A DNA stretch of 64,000 bases from Bifidobacterium apousia. Its GTDB lineage: Bacteria > Actinomycetota > Actinomycetes > Actinomycetales > Bifidobacteriaceae. The stretch spans positions 59,740 through 123,739 of the forward strand of contig NZ_VMHK01000005.1 of assembly GCF_007559275.1 (NCBI RefSeq), given 5' to 3'. A model generated the notes under the pieces. It saw only the letters and a list, made by a program, of their open reading frames with translations. It ran no database searches and had not been told where the DNA came from. Of the stretch, positions 1 through 9,441 are shown piece by piece; within the stretch, counting starts at the first letter, position 1; each line of letters begins with the position of its first letter. Position numbers and translations under genes: made by a program.

Positions 1-1290
1 CGAGTCGTGGTCCTCCTTCTCCTGGTAGTGGAAGCCTGCGGCGGTGACCTTCTCGCGGGCGAGGATCCGTGACATCTGCGCGTTGATGGTGGGCACCTCG
101 GCCATCTGATGATGGTTCCGGTTCACGACCGTCCAGAGACCCAGCCCGGCGGCTACCAGAAGCAGGGCTCCCAGGACGGCGCCGATGATGATCTTCTTGC
201 GCTTTTTGGCCTTCTGCTGGGCCGTCTTGGCGGCTGTGCGCTCAGCTGTGGCTACGCCGGTGGCAGCAGGGTTGAGCGAATCCTGGACGGGGTTGAAGGC
301 CTGGGTGGCGGCCGTCTCCTCTTCGGTCAGCGGCATGGTGGCCGTTTCGGTGCCCTGCTCGGCATCCTTGCGGGCCTTGACGTTGGCCAGGTCGGTCAGC
401 GGGTTGAAGGCGGCAGCCACCGGGGTTCCGCCGTTCATGAAGGCTAGGATGTCGCTCTTGAAGGCGGAGGCCGTGGCATACCGGTTCTGCCGGTCCTTGG
501 CCATGGCCTTGGCGCAGATGGAATCCCACATCTTCGGCAGGCCGGGCACGATGCTGCTGGGCGGGGTGGCCACCTCGGTGACGTGCTGGTAGGCGATGGC
601 CACGGCCGAATCCCCGTTGAAGGGCGGCCGTCCGGTCAGCATCTCGTAGAGGACGCAGCCGGCCGAGTAGAGGTCGGAGCGCATGTCCACGCTCTCGCCG
701 CGGGCCTGCTCAGGGCTCAGGTACTGGGCCGTGCCCACCACGCCCTGGGACTGGGTCATCGTGGCGGCCGAGTCGTCCATGGCCCGGGCGATGCCGAAGT
801 CCATGACCTTGACGATGCCCTGCTCCGAGATCATGATGTTCCCGGGCTTGATGTCCCGGTGGATGACGCCCATATGGTGGGAGTAGTCCAGGGCGCTCAG
901 CATGCCCAGCATGACCTGCTCGCTGTCGCGCTGGCTCAGGGCGCCGTTCTCCTTGAGGATGGACCGCAGGGTCTGGCCCTTGACATACTCCATGACCAGG
1001 TAGGGCACCCGCTCATGGTTGCCCTGGTCGTCGGTCAGTATCTCCTCGCCCGAGTCGTAGATGGAGACGATGTTGGGGTTGTTGAGCAGGGCGACCGAGT
1101 GGGCTTCCCGCCGGAACCGCGATAGGAAGACCTCGTCGTTGGCCAGATCGGACCGCATGATCTTGACCGCGACAGTCCTTCCCAGACGCGTGTCCACAGC
1201 CTTGTGGACCTCGGCCATGCCACCGCGTCCGATCAGCTGTCCCAGACGGTATCGTCCGTCCGCTAGGGACGGCGGCAGTGTGATGCTCAT
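1..1290 (-). CDS. pknB: PknB-type Ser/Thr protein kinase with PASTA tail (3' end outside window)
   Basis: A membrane Ser/Thr kinase that senses cell-wall fragments and phosphorylates division and wall-synthesis proteins. About 430 residues are visible; the C-terminus lies beyond base 1. The Hanks kinase domain covers roughly residues 12-270, with a GRGGMAEV glycine loop, VAVK lysine near 41, HRDIKPGN catalytic loop near 140 and DFGIA near 163. A single membrane helix follows a basic KKAKKRKK-like stretch at about 358-387. After it the first extracellular repeat (EVPTINAQ...) begins like a PASTA domain. The start is the ATG at 1290, preceded by GGAGGGG and overlapping the stop of the upstream kinase by 4 bases. 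The neighbours make this the standard actinobacterial pkn/pbp/fts operon. Confidence 0.95.
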   Translation of the reverse strand, partial: MSITLPPSLADGRYRLGQLIGRGGMAEVHKAVDTRLGRTVAVKIMRSDLANDEVFLSRFRREAHSVALLNNPNIVSIYDSGEEILTDDQGNHERVPYLVMEYVKGQTLRSILKENGALSQRDSEQVMLGMLSALDYSHHMGVIHRDIKPGNIMISEQGIVKVMDFGIARAMDDSAATMTQSQGVVGTAQYLSPEQARGESVDMRSDLYSAGCVLYEMLTGRPPFNGDSAVAIAYQHVTEVATPPSSIVPGLPKMWDSICAKAMAKDRQNRYATASAFKSDILAFMNGGTPVAAAFNPLTDLANVKARKDAEQGTETATMPLTEEETAATQAFNPVQDSLNPAATGVATAERTAAKTAQQKAKKRKKIIIGAVLGALLLVAAGLGLWTVVNRNHHQMAEVPTINAQMSRILAREKVTAAGFHYQEKEDHDS

Positions 1291-2279
1291 AGGGTATCCC
1301 CTCCGTTCGTCGCTTCAAGGCCGCGCTGTGCGCTTCCTTCTCCATAGTGCCCCCAGAAGGGCCTGAAGATGTCTTTTACCGCGTGCGGCCTGCTCATAAT
1401 GCGTCGAGGCATGGGTGCGCGTGGATTGATGACCTCCGTCTCGCCCACCTGCTGATCCAGCAGTCGCTGCTCGATCCTGGCCAGTGTGTGCGAGACCACC
1501 AGTGCATTCGCCGGGCGGTCCCGCGGGTCCTTGGCCAGCATGGACATGACGAAGTTCATGAGTTGGTTGTCCACCGAGTCGGGCAGCGGCGGCACAGGAT
1601 CGTTGACGTGTGCCGCGGCGATGTCCACCGGGGTGGCGCCGGTGAAGGGCCGGTGCCCGCAGAGCCCCTCGTAGGCCACCACGCCCAGGGAATAAATGTC
1701 TGACTGGGGCGTGGCCTGGAGGCCCTGGGCCTGCTCGGGCGAGATGTACTGGGCCGTGCCCACCACCATGCCGTCCTGGGTGATCTGCCCCTGGTTGGTG
1801 GAATAGGAGACCCCGAAGTCGGTGATCTTGACCTCGCCGGTGTCGGAGACCATGATGTTGGCCGGCTTGACGTCCCGGTGGATGACACCGTGGGAGTGGG
1901 CCACGTAGAGCCCCCGGGCCGTCTGGATCAGGATGGGCAGCAGCTCGATGGGGTCCAGGGCGCCCCGGTCCCGGTAGATGTCTGCCAGGGATTGGCTGGG
2001 CACGTATTCCATGATCAGGAATCCGATGCCGTCATGCTCGTAGTACTCGAAGAGGGCGGCGATGTTGGGGTGGGCCAGGTTGGCGGAATTGTGCGCCTCG
2101 GCCCGCAGCCGCAGCAGCTTGGACTCCTCGTTGGTCAGGTCCTCGCGCAGGGCCTTGATGGCCACCACACGGCCCAGTTCGATGTCGTAGCCCTTCCAGA
2201 CCTCGCCCATGCCCCCTTGGGCCAGACGGCGGTCCAGACGGTACCGTCGATGGATGAGCTGTCCCTGTACCAGTTTCAC
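1287..2279 (-). CDS. pknA: Ser/Thr protein kinase, PknA-like
   Basis: Protein of 330 residues with a complete Hanks kinase domain (about 10-275): AQGGMGEV loop, VAIKAL lysine, HRDVKPANI catalytic loop, DFGVS, and a GTAQYISPEQ activation-segment end. No membrane helix is evident; the tail after about 290 is short and basic. In actinobacteria the PknA/PknB pair controls division-site and peptidoglycan enzymes. It sits between pbpA (4-base overlap upstream) and pknB (4-base overlap downstream), so the three are probably translationally coupled. The assignment to PknA rather than another kinase rests on gene order. Confidence 0.92.
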   Translation of the reverse strand: MKLVQGQLIHRRYRLDRRLAQGGMGEVWKGYDIELGRVVAIKALREDLTNEESKLLRLRAEAHNSANLAHPNIAALFEYYEHDGIGFLIMEYVPSQSLADIYRDRGALDPIELLPILIQTARGLYVAHSHGVIHRDVKPANIMVSDTGEVKITDFGVSYSTNQGQITQDGMVVGTAQYISPEQAQGLQATPQSDIYSLGVVAYEGLCGHRPFTGATPVDIAAAHVNDPVPPLPDSVDNQLMNFVMSMLAKDPRDRPANALVVSHTLARIEQRLLDQQVGETEVINPRAPMPRRIMSRPHAVKDIFRPFWGHYGEGSAQRGLEATNGGDTL

Positions 2280-3739
2280 TTGGCAGCCTCCTGCATGACG
2301 CGTTTCATGATCGGCCCGGCGATCTCCATGCCATAGGAGGAGATGCCATGCACCACGACGGCAACAGCCACCTTGGGGTTATCGGCCGGGGCGAATCCTA
2401 CCATCCACCCGTCATTTGCCGTATTGCCCGCGCCGATCTGGGCCGTGCCGGACTTGGCCGCCACCTGCATGCCGGGGATGGCCAGCTCCGGGTAGCTCTT
2501 GGTGGTCACCGCATCCATCATGGTGGTCAGGGCCTTGGCGGTGTCCGTGGAGAAGGCCTGCGAGTAGACCGAGGGCGTGGTTTCGCTGATGACGCTCAGA
2601 TCGCTGGAGCGCACCCGGTCAACCAGGGTCGGCTGCATGAGCTTGCCCCCGTTGGCCACGGCAGCGACCGTCATGGCCGCCTGCATGGGGGTGGACAGGG
2701 TGTCCCCCTGGCCGATGGAGGCCAGGGCGAGCCGGTCCTGGGACTGGTCCTCGGGGAACTTGGAGGCCACAGCCTTCATGGGCCGGCCCGTGGAGTTGGT
2801 CCCGTCCAAGGTGATGGTGGAGCCGTAGCCGAACTTGCGGGCCTGCTCGGCCAGCGTCTTGCCGCCCAGGCTGACACCCAGCTGGGCGAAGGCGGTGTTG
2901 GAGGAGTAGGCCAGGGCGTTCTCCATGCTGATCCTGCCGTTGACCCCGTTGCCCGTGGCTGTGGCGTTGGTCAGGTTGTAGTTGGTGCCGGGCAGGGTGT
3001 ATGAGGCTCCTGCCGGCAGCTGGCTGTCGGGGTGGTACTGGCCGGACTCCAGGGCGGCGGCGGCCACGACCACCTTGAAGGTGGACCCGGGCGGATACAG
3101 CTGCGAGGTGGCGCGATTGAGCATGGGGTTATCTGAGCGGGAGGCCAGCTTCTGATAGGCCTGGGAGGCATCGCCGCTGTCGTGGGCGGTCAGGTCGCCG
3201 GGGTTGTAGCTCGGCGTGCTGACCATGGCCAGGATGCGGCCGGTGGAGGGCTCGATGGCCACCACCGATCCGGACAGGTTGCCCAGCATGTTATAGGCCG
3301 CCTCTTGCATGCCGGGATTGATGGAGGTCTCGATGGATGCGCCCTTGTTCTGGGTGCCGGTGAAGAGGGACTTGAGCCGGTCCATCCACAGGCTGTCCGA
3401 CTGGCCGCTCAGCAGGCGGTCGCGCGAGGCTTCTATTCCCCGGTCGGCCGGGCTGGTGATGGAGTAGTAGCCGGTGATGGGCGAGTAGACGGCCCCCTTG
3501 TTGTAGTGCCGCTGGTACTGGAAGGAGTCGTTGATGGGGTCGGACTGGGCAATGACGGCGCCGTCCGAGGTCAGGATGGCCCCCCTGGGTGCCGCATATT
3601 CGTGGTAGAGGGCGCGCAGATTTCGCGGATCCGAGTTCAGGCTTCCTGCCCGGATCACCATGATGATGGAGCTGGAAAGCCCTAGGATGACGAAGAGGAC
3701 GATGACGGCGTTGAAGAGTTGACGCAGGGCCTTGTTCAC
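2276..3739 (-). CDS. pbpA: Class B penicillin-binding protein (PbpA/FtsI family transpeptidase)
   Basis: A 487-residue peptidoglycan D,D-transpeptidase anchored by one N-terminal helix (about 8-29). The transpeptidase domain has all three active-site motifs in order: PGSTFK (Ser near 218), YSSN near 279 and KSGTA near 428. The length is typical of actinobacterial PbpA, which lacks the long N-terminal dimerisation module of FtsI. The start is GTG with a strong GAGGAGG site upstream. It overlaps ftsW (GTGA) and pknA by 4 bases, so synthase, polymerase partner and kinases are made together. Confidence 0.94.
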   Translation of the reverse strand: MNKALRQLFNAVIVLFVILGLSSSIIMVIRAGSLNSDPRNLRALYHEYAAPRGAILTSDGAVIAQSDPINDSFQYQRHYNKGAVYSPITGYYSITSPADRGIEASRDRLLSGQSDSLWMDRLKSLFTGTQNKGASIETSINPGMQEAAYNMLGNLSGSVVAIEPSTGRILAMVSTPSYNPGDLTAHDSGDASQAYQKLASRSDNPMLNRATSQLYPPGSTFKVVVAAAALESGQYHPDSQLPAGASYTLPGTNYNLTNATATGNGVNGRISMENALAYSSNTAFAQLGVSLGGKTLAEQARKFGYGSTITLDGTNSTGRPMKAVASKFPEDQSQDRLALASIGQGDTLSTPMQAAMTVAAVANGGKLMQPTLVDRVRSSDLSVISETTPSVYSQAFSTDTAKALTTMMDAVTTKSYPELAIPGMQVAAKSGTAQIGAGNTANDGWMVGFAPADNPKVAVAVVVHGISSYGMEIAGPIMKRVMQEAAK

Positions 3740-5226
3740 TGTCCACCTCCTCGCACCTGGCGGGCAGGAATGCGTCCGGTGGCTGGCAGGTCGGTCTCCT
3801 CGTCCTGGTCCGAATCGTTATGGTCCGAGTCGTCCTGTCCGCTGCGCTTGCTGGTCTCCTGCTGGCGCAGGACGGCCAGGGCCTCGTACTTGAAGGTGTC
3901 TGAGCTGACCTCGGGCGCCGGCTTGTTGGCCGCGTTGGAGATGATGATCAGCAGGACGGCCAGGATGCAGTTGGCCACCAGGCTGGAGCCGCCCGCCGCC
4001 ATGTAGGGCATGGTCAGGCCGGTCAGGGGGATCACCAGGGTGATGCCGCCCACCACGGTGAAGACCTGGAAGGCCATGGTGAAGACCAGGCCGGAGGCCA
4101 GGAGCTTGCCGAAGCCGTCCTTGATCTTCATGGCCGTGATCATGCCCGAGGCCACGATGACCAGGTAGAGGGCCAGGACCACCAGCAGGCCGCTCAGCCC
4201 CAGCTCCTCGCCGACCGAGGTGTAGATGAAGTCGGAGTTGGCCAGGGGGGTGATCCAGGGGCGTCCCTGGCCCAGGCCGGTGCCGGTCAGCCCGCCGGCG
4301 GCCAGGCCGAAGATGCCGCGCACCAGCTGGCCGGACCCGCCGAAGGCCTTGCTGAACTCAGCGTCGCTGAAGGGGTGCAGCCAGGCGTCCACGCGGGCGC
4401 CCACATGGGCGAAGATCATGGAGGCGGCCACGGCCCCGATGACGAAGAAGACCGAGCCGATGGCGATCCAGCTGGTGCGGCCGGTGGCCACATAGAGCAT
4501 GGAGACGAACATGGCGAAGTACATCAGCGAGGTGCCCAGGTCATGCTGGATGACCAGGACGGCCAGCGAAATAAGCCAGACGATGATGATGGGGCCCAGA
4601 TCCTTGATTCGGGGCATCCGCATGCCCAGGACCTTCTTGCCGCCCACGGCCAGCTGGTCTCGGTGGTCGAACAGGTAGGCGGCGAAGAAGAAGGCCAGGA
4701 AGAGCTTGGCGAATTCGCCGGGCTGCAGGGTATGCGACCCTACGCCGATCCAGATGCGGGCGCCGCCGATCTCGCGGCCGATGCCGGGAAGCATGGGCGA
4801 CAGGAGCAGGACCAGGCCCACCACCATGCTCACATAGGAGAAGCGTCGCAACAGTCTGTAGTCCTGCAGCAGCACGACCAGCAGTCCGCACAGGACCAGG
4901 GCCAGACACAGCCAGATCAGCTGGGTGAAGCCCACTCGTGTGGGTTGGCCGATCCGGGCGTTGCGCAGATCTATGCGAGTGATCAGGGTGATGCCCAGTG
5001 AGCTCAGAATGACGATGCTGGGTAGGATGGCCTGGCTGCCATAAGGCTGGAAAATCTCCAAGAGGATCCAGAGGGCGATGAAGAGGGCGGCGGTGACTGC
5101 CAGCAGGGCGGCGTAGTCTCCAGGGAAGCGGCCCGCGGAACGGGCGAACATCTGGAAGAAGCCGATGAACCCTACCAGCAGGGAGAAAAGCAGAAGGCCT
5201 ATGCGGCGCAGACGGATGGCGATCAT
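3736..5226 (-). CDS. ftsW: FtsW/RodA/SpoVE family lipid II polymerase
   Basis: A 496-residue polytopic membrane protein of the SEDS family, which polymerises lipid II into glycan strands together with a class B PBP (here the adjacent pbpA). About ten hydrophobic helices fill residues 8-440. SEDS signatures are visible: GIGREIGGARIWIG, LQPGEFAKL, VIQHDLGTS and the ending PLTGLTMPYMAAGGSS. A hydrophilic, acidic tail (about 445-496) contains several Asp/Ser clusters and could be a regulatory or kinase target region (inference). The ATG overlaps the pstP stop (ATGA). It may be called RodA in other annotations; sequence alone does not separate the two. Confidence 0.94.
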   Translation of the reverse strand: MIAIRLRRIGLLLFSLLVGFIGFFQMFARSAGRFPGDYAALLAVTAALFIALWILLEIFQPYGSQAILPSIVILSSLGITLITRIDLRNARIGQPTRVGFTQLIWLCLALVLCGLLVVLLQDYRLLRRFSYVSMVVGLVLLLSPMLPGIGREIGGARIWIGVGSHTLQPGEFAKLFLAFFFAAYLFDHRDQLAVGGKKVLGMRMPRIKDLGPIIIVWLISLAVLVIQHDLGTSLMYFAMFVSMLYVATGRTSWIAIGSVFFVIGAVAASMIFAHVGARVDAWLHPFSDAEFSKAFGGSGQLVRGIFGLAAGGLTGTGLGQGRPWITPLANSDFIYTSVGEELGLSGLLVVLALYLVIVASGMITAMKIKDGFGKLLASGLVFTMAFQVFTVVGGITLVIPLTGLTMPYMAAGGSSLVANCILAVLLIIISNAANKPAPEVSSDTFKYEALAVLRQQETSKRSGQDDSDHNDSDQDEETDLPATGRIPARQVRGGGQ

Positions 5227-6773
5227 GACGAGTGCCGCCCGTCCTGGCTGGTTTTCGACGGCGAGGGTGAGGCGGAGGGGGAAGCAGCAGTCTTGGCGCG
5301 CTCGCGCTTGAGGTCGCCGGCCTCCTTGCGGATCAGGCTGGCGTGCTCCTGGGCGTCATCCATGCTGGAGACGGTGATGCCCTCTTCCAGCTGGTCACGC
5401 CAGGACTGGGGCAGCCCCTTGACGGCGATGTCCGTGGTCTGCACCGGGTGGGACAGCGAGAGGGCGAAGGCCTTGGTGGGCACACCCTGGTAGATGACCA
5501 CACGGCCCTGATCCGTGCCCAGGTAGTACTGTTCCTGGCTCCAGCGATAGGCGGCACCTGTGCCTCCGGCCAGGGCAAGGATTACCAGGGTGATGATGCC
5601 GGCCAGGATCAGTCGAATTCTCCGGTGCCGGGAGCGCTGGCGCTTGCGCTGCTCCAGGTGCTCCTTGTGGATGGCGTCAGCCACGTCGGGGTCGTAGGGG
5701 TCGGCTGAGGCCGAGCCGTCCTTCTTGCGGACGACGGGGATCTCGCTGGTGTCGGGCACATGCCGTTCGCCGCTCTCCTCGCGGGCCGCCGAGGGCTGGG
5801 CAGTGCGGCCATCTTCGTCCTCGTCCTCCTGCTTGGCGGTATCCCGGTCCTGGGTCAGATCGGCGGCCCGTTTGGCAGGGGACTCCCGGGACTGGTCGCG
5901 CAGGCGCGGTGCAGCCGCTACGGGCTCATCCAGGATGTCAGCCAGGGCCTCCAGGTTGGAGCTGGCTGCGCCGCCGACCAGAGGGGTCTGATGGGGCAGG
6001 TCAAAGGCATCGGCGTCCAAGGCCAGCGTGGCATCGGCGATGACCACGGTCACGTTGTCGGTGCTGCCGGCCTTCAGGGCGAAGGTGACCAGCTGCTGGG
6101 CGCACTCCGCCTGGTCCGAGACCGTGGACAGCACCTCGGCGATGGTCGAGTCCTCCAGAACACCGCAGAGGCCGTCCGAGCAGATCATCCAGCGGTCTGC
6201 GGGCATGGCCTTGGTGATGGAGATATCCGGACGGGGGTCGATGTCGAAATCCCCCAGGACACGCATGACCACGTTGCGCTGAGGGTGGTTGCGGGCTTCG
6301 GCCGGGGAGATGCGGCCGGTGTCGATCAGGTGCTGCACGTAGGAGTGGTCCTGGGTCATCCGGATCAGCTTGCCATCGCGCAGGAGGTAGCCCCGGGAGT
6401 CCCCGATATGGGCCAGCACCCAGGAGTCGTCGGCCAGAGCCAGGGCCGTGACCGTGGTGCCCATGCCTGACAGCCGGTGTTCGCGCTTGGCCTTGCCCAC
6501 GATGGCGTCATGGGCCGCGATGACCGAGGTCTCCATCATCCGGGCCAGGGACTGCACGTCCTGCTCACGGTCGTCGCGTTCGATGTGGGCCAGGGATCGG
6601 ATGGCTATGGTCGAGGCCGTATCCCCGCCTGCGTGGCCGCCCATGCCGTCGCACATGGCCACCAGGCGCTCGCCGGCGAAGGCAGAATCCTGGTTGTTGC
6701 TGCGCACGTACCCCACGTCTGAAACCGCCGTGGAGTAGAGGAACAGCTTTTGGCTCGCATCGTTCCTGGTCAT
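5223..6773 (-). CDS. pstP: PP2C-family Ser/Thr protein phosphatase (PstP/Ppp)
   Basis: The phosphatase that opposes the operon's two kinases. The PP2C domain fills about residues 10-245, with metal-binding motifs SNNQDS, CDGMGGHAGGD, GDSRGY, SDGLCG and STDNVTVV. A long charged linker (250-385, rich in Asp, Glu, Arg and Lys) precedes one membrane helix (about 388-408) and a 100-residue extracellular tail ending in a Ser/Pro-rich stretch. At 516 residues it matches mycobacterial PstP in architecture. The start is ATG with GAGG upstream; only 6 bases separate it from fhaB. Confidence 0.94.
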   Translation of the reverse strand: MTRNDASQKLFLYSTAVSDVGYVRSNNQDSAFAGERLVAMCDGMGGHAGGDTASTIAIRSLAHIERDDREQDVQSLARMMETSVIAAHDAIVGKAKREHRLSGMGTTVTALALADDSWVLAHIGDSRGYLLRDGKLIRMTQDHSYVQHLIDTGRISPAEARNHPQRNVVMRVLGDFDIDPRPDISITKAMPADRWMICSDGLCGVLEDSTIAEVLSTVSDQAECAQQLVTFALKAGSTDNVTVVIADATLALDADAFDLPHQTPLVGGAASSNLEALADILDEPVAAAPRLRDQSRESPAKRAADLTQDRDTAKQEDEDEDGRTAQPSAAREESGERHVPDTSEIPVVRKKDGSASADPYDPDVADAIHKEHLEQRKRQRSRHRRIRLILAGIITLVILALAGGTGAAYRWSQEQYYLGTDQGRVVIYQGVPTKAFALSLSHPVQTTDIAVKGLPQSWRDQLEEGITVSSMDDAQEHASLIRKEAGDLKRERAKTAASPSASPSPSKTSQDGRHSS

Positions 6774-6779
6774 GGGCGG

Positions 6780-7298
6780 CTACCTCAACTCGAAGGTGGT
6801 GGCACCGATGCGTACGGGAACCTCCGCCGGTAGGATTGTCGGCGCCGTGATTTTCTGCCCCGAGACGACGGTGCCGTTGGTGGACCCCAGATCCTCGATG
6901 GCCCATCGGCCTGATGCAGGATCCTGGTAGACCCGCGCATGATGGCCTGAGACGAACTCGTCGTCCAGCACCAGGGTGTTCGAGGAGGATCGCCCCAGGG
7001 TGATGGGCCGTCCGGACAGCGGTGTGGATGAGCCAGCCAGAGGTCCGTCAATGACTACCAGCAAAGATGGGTCGTCGCTTGCAGGCTCTGTCTTGCTGAC
7101 CGGGGCGATAGGCACGGATCTGGCGGCCGCAGGAAGCTTGCGCTGGGCTGCGCGTTCGCTGCGTCGGCGGGTATGAGAGGTCTTGGGGCTGAAAGTCTCG
7201 ATGTCTTTGCGGAGTGAACGGATGGCCAGCCAGACGAATACCCATAACAGAGCCAGGAATCCGTATTTGAGGATGGCGAATGTCAGTTCAGTCAGCAT
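6780..7298 (-). CDS. fhaB: FHA-domain membrane protein (FhaB/FipA-like)
   Basis: A 172-residue protein with an N-terminal membrane helix (about 8-27), a basic linker and a C-terminal FHA domain (about 80-172). The phosphothreonine-binding core is seen as ITLGRSSSNTL, SGHHARVY and DLGSTNGT. FHA proteins read the phosphothreonines written by PknA/PknB; in mycobacteria the equivalent links FtsZ and FtsQ. It lies in the same operon, between fhaA and pstP. Confidence 0.92.
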   Translation of the reverse strand: MLTELTFAILKYGFLALLWVFVWLAIRSLRKDIETFSPKTSHTRRRSERAAQRKLPAAARSVPIAPVSKTEPASDDPSLLVVIDGPLAGSSTPLSGRPITLGRSSSNTLVLDDEFVSGHHARVYQDPASGRWAIEDLGSTNGTVVSGQKITAPTILPAEVPVRIGATTFELR

Positions 7299-7331
7299 AA
7301 TGATTCGACCTTACTTCAAGGTCTGGGCGAC

Positions 7332-8036
7332 TTACGAATCCTGTTCCTGTGACGATGCCCAGTAGAGGATGCGGGTACGGCCGATGGTGATGGTATTGCC
7401 GTCCAGCAGGGTGGCTGCGGGAACCTGATGTCCCTCTACATAGGTGCCGTTGGTGGATCCCAGATCGCGGGCTACCACGCCCTTGTCAGTGATCTCGATC
7501 TGCAGGTGTCGGCGGGAGATGCCTGCGTCGTCGATGACGATGTCGCAGGAGGATCCGCGGCCGATGGTGGTGATGGGGGCGGTCAGCAGGTACTGGCGGC
7601 CGTTGATCTCCAGCACCGGGCAGTCCTTGGACTCCTCGGGTGTGGTGACGGGTGCCGCGTTGCCCTGGACCGACTCGGCAGACAGGTGGAAGTCGCCCTT
7701 GTTCAGGTTGAGGTCCTCCTCGAAAATGACCACGACCGGGCCGACGAAGGCATAGTGCTGGCTTTCGGCGTACTTGGTCAGGTTGTCTGCCAGCTCGTTG
7801 GCCAGTGCCTCCGAACCCCACTGCTCGATGCGGTCGAAGTCTGGGGTGGATAGTCTGAACCGATACTCGTTGGGCGCCACGGTGCGGTCGCGACCGACGG
7901 GCATGGCCTGTGAGTCTATCTCACGCTCGAGGGCGCTCGACAGGTCGACGGGCTGTAGGTCCTTGGAGCCGAACTTCGAGAAGACACCGTTAACGGCGCC
8001 TTCCACGCTCTTCTCGAAACGATCGAGAACGCTCAT
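7332..8036 (-). CDS. fhaA: FhaA-like protein (DUF3662 + FHA)
   Basis: Protein of 234 residues, soluble. The N-terminal FhaA/DUF3662 domain (about 1-115) begins MSVLDRFEKSVEGAVNG, as in mycobacterial FhaA, and the C-terminal FHA domain (about 150-230) has TTIGRGSSCDIV, SRRHLQIE and DLGSTNGTYVEG. The frame is open further upstream, but I place the start at the ATG at 8036: GGAAAGGG lies 6 bases before it and the conserved domain starts exactly there. FhaA binds phosphorylated MviN/MurJ-type partners and slows wall synthesis in mycobacteria. It is the first gene of the minus-strand operon that runs to pknB. Confidence 0.9.
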   Translation of the reverse strand: MSVLDRFEKSVEGAVNGVFSKFGSKDLQPVDLSSALEREIDSQAMPVGRDRTVAPNEYRFRLSTPDFDRIEQWGSEALANELADNLTKYAESQHYAFVGPVVVIFEEDLNLNKGDFHLSAESVQGNAAPVTTPEESKDCPVLEINGRQYLLTAPITTIGRGSSCDIVIDDAGISRRHLQIEITDKGVVARDLGSTNGTYVEGHQVPAATLLDGNTITIGRTRILYWASSQEQDS

Positions 8037-8160
8037 AGTCATCCCTTTCCATATAACCCTTTCATAGTACGTGACCCTGCCGGAAGGGGGTAATGGGCGG
8101 TCGGATGCTTGCAATTTCTCCAATGAACAGGTTCGAACGACCGCGACTGCCAGGTATAAA

Positions 8161-8196
8161 TAAGGCCCCGTGGCCACAATTGACCAGGGGGCCTTT
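8161..8196 (-). terminator. Rho-independent terminator of the LPXTG gene
   Basis: An inverted repeat AAGGCCCC..TGG / CCA.GGGGCCTT (12-base arms, one mismatch) lies 40 bases beyond the end of the cell-wall protein gene. On the minus strand it is followed by TTATTTATA, a weak T-tract. It separates that gene from fhaA. Confidence 0.75.
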
Positions 8197-8235
8197 GAAC
8201 TTCAATCATCATGGGTCAGGCCGAAGCCTGCAGGC

Positions 8236-9102
8236 TCACAGAGCCAGCTTGCGACGCAGACCCAGGGTGATGCCGGCGGCCAGGCAGAGGCCAGCGGCAA
8301 TGGCCAGAGGAGCCACGGCGTCGGCGCCGGTCTGAGCCAGAGTGTTGTTGTTCTTGGCGTCCTTCTTAGCCGGATCCTTGGCGGGAGCCTTGTTGTCCTT
8401 GGCAGGCTGCTTGGTGTTGTTGTCAACCGGAGCGGTCTGACCAGGCTTGTTAGGCTCGTTGGGAGTGGTCACCTTGGTGTACCTGGCCCTGAAAATAGTG
8501 TCTGCGTTGTAGGTGCCACCGGGGACGTAACGGGACCCGCCATTTTCGTTAAACCAACCGTCGAAGGTGTAACCATCGAAGTTGTGAACCGTGGGTTCCT
8601 CAGATAGCTTTCCCTCACTATTGGTTTGCATCACGTCCGCGGTGGATTCTTCGATATCTTCCGGATTCATAGTGATGAAAGTGATGTTGTAAGTGATGGG
8701 GTTTATCTGGACGAAGTTAGGATAGAGATCCTCGTCTTGGGTGAAAACATAGGTGTTGAAGTCGATTTTTTGTGAATTTGGGTCATCAGCTGGGCCACCA
8801 GATCCATTGATAGACCAGCCATCAGCTTTCGTATTCTGATCGGGCAATGTAGGCTCTGGAATCGTGTTGGGATCCAGCTTGCCGTTGGCGTCGGTGTGCA
8901 GAGTGGTTGTCGTCTCCTGCCCCTCATCCCCCCGAGGACCATAGGGGTCGTGGAATATGATTTGGTAGCCATCGGCCTTGGTCTGGACATTCTTGCTTTC
9001 CACAGCCTGGGCCACGGTGGGCAGCAATGCCAGGCCGCCTGCCAGGGTGGCGCCGGCAGCGAGTACTGCGCATGCGCGTTTGATACGAACCATGATATTC
9101 AT
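8236..9102 (-). CDS. Small sortase-anchored surface protein with InlB-type repeats
   Basis: A 288-residue secreted protein. A signal peptide (about 1-34, ending AQA) is followed by two or three beta-rich stretches (about 36-225) resembling Listeria-Bacteroides/InlB B-repeats (YTFDGWFNENGG, TIFRARYT). A Lys/Pro/Ala/Asn-rich wall-spanning linker, a LAQTG sorting signal near residue 254, a hydrophobic helix and a basic RRKLAL tail complete the class A sortase substrate. The start is the ATG at 9102 with GAGGT close upstream. At ~290 residues it is short for a Bifidobacterium adhesin. Ligand unknown. Confidence 0.85.
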   Translation of the reverse strand: MNIMVRIKRACAVLAAGATLAGGLALLPTVAQAVESKNVQTKADGYQIIFHDPYGPRGDEGQETTTTLHTDANGKLDPNTIPEPTLPDQNTKADGWSINGSGGPADDPNSQKIDFNTYVFTQDEDLYPNFVQINPITYNITFITMNPEDIEESTADVMQTNSEGKLSEEPTVHNFDGYTFDGWFNENGGSRYVPGGTYNADTIFRARYTKVTTPNEPNKPGQTAPVDNNTKQPAKDNKAPAKDPAKKDAKNNNTLAQTGADAVAPLAIAAGLCLAAGITLGLRRKLAL

Positions 9103-9441
9103 TGGTTACCTCTATTTTCTCTATTGTCGGTTGCTCCCCAGATACATTCATGGGGTGTCCTGCCTTGACACTCCTACCCCTGGGAAACAGGCATCATCGA
9201 CCAGTCTTTGGTGATAACACACCTCGATTCTATCGCAGGGAATGGTCATCGGCTGATCGTAGACCGGAAACAGGCCGTATTCGACAATAAAAATTTCTCA
9301 GTAGAACGATTGACGTTTACTGGTGATCGAGGCGGCGCATCGCAGTTGAGCTATTCGAATTCCCCTTTGGCACCTGGGCGCTTATCATCGTGGCAGACGC
9401 ATGATCATGGGGATCATGTCAGAGATAGTCGAGGAGCGAGC
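9103..9441. promoter_or_regulatory. Divergent intergenic region, LPXTG gene / dipeptidyl peptidase
   Basis: 339 bases without a convincing gene. It must hold the promoters of both flanking genes. The peptidase reading frame is open back to 9208, but the upstream codons do not resemble the protein family. I see no clear operator or riboswitch. Confidence 0.45.

Noticed and set aside
8097..8144. GCGGTCG...CGACCGC with a GGTTCGAA inside, resembling a tRNA
   Set aside because: The 7-base ends pair, but there is no D-arm or anticodon stem and the inner length is too short for a tRNA.
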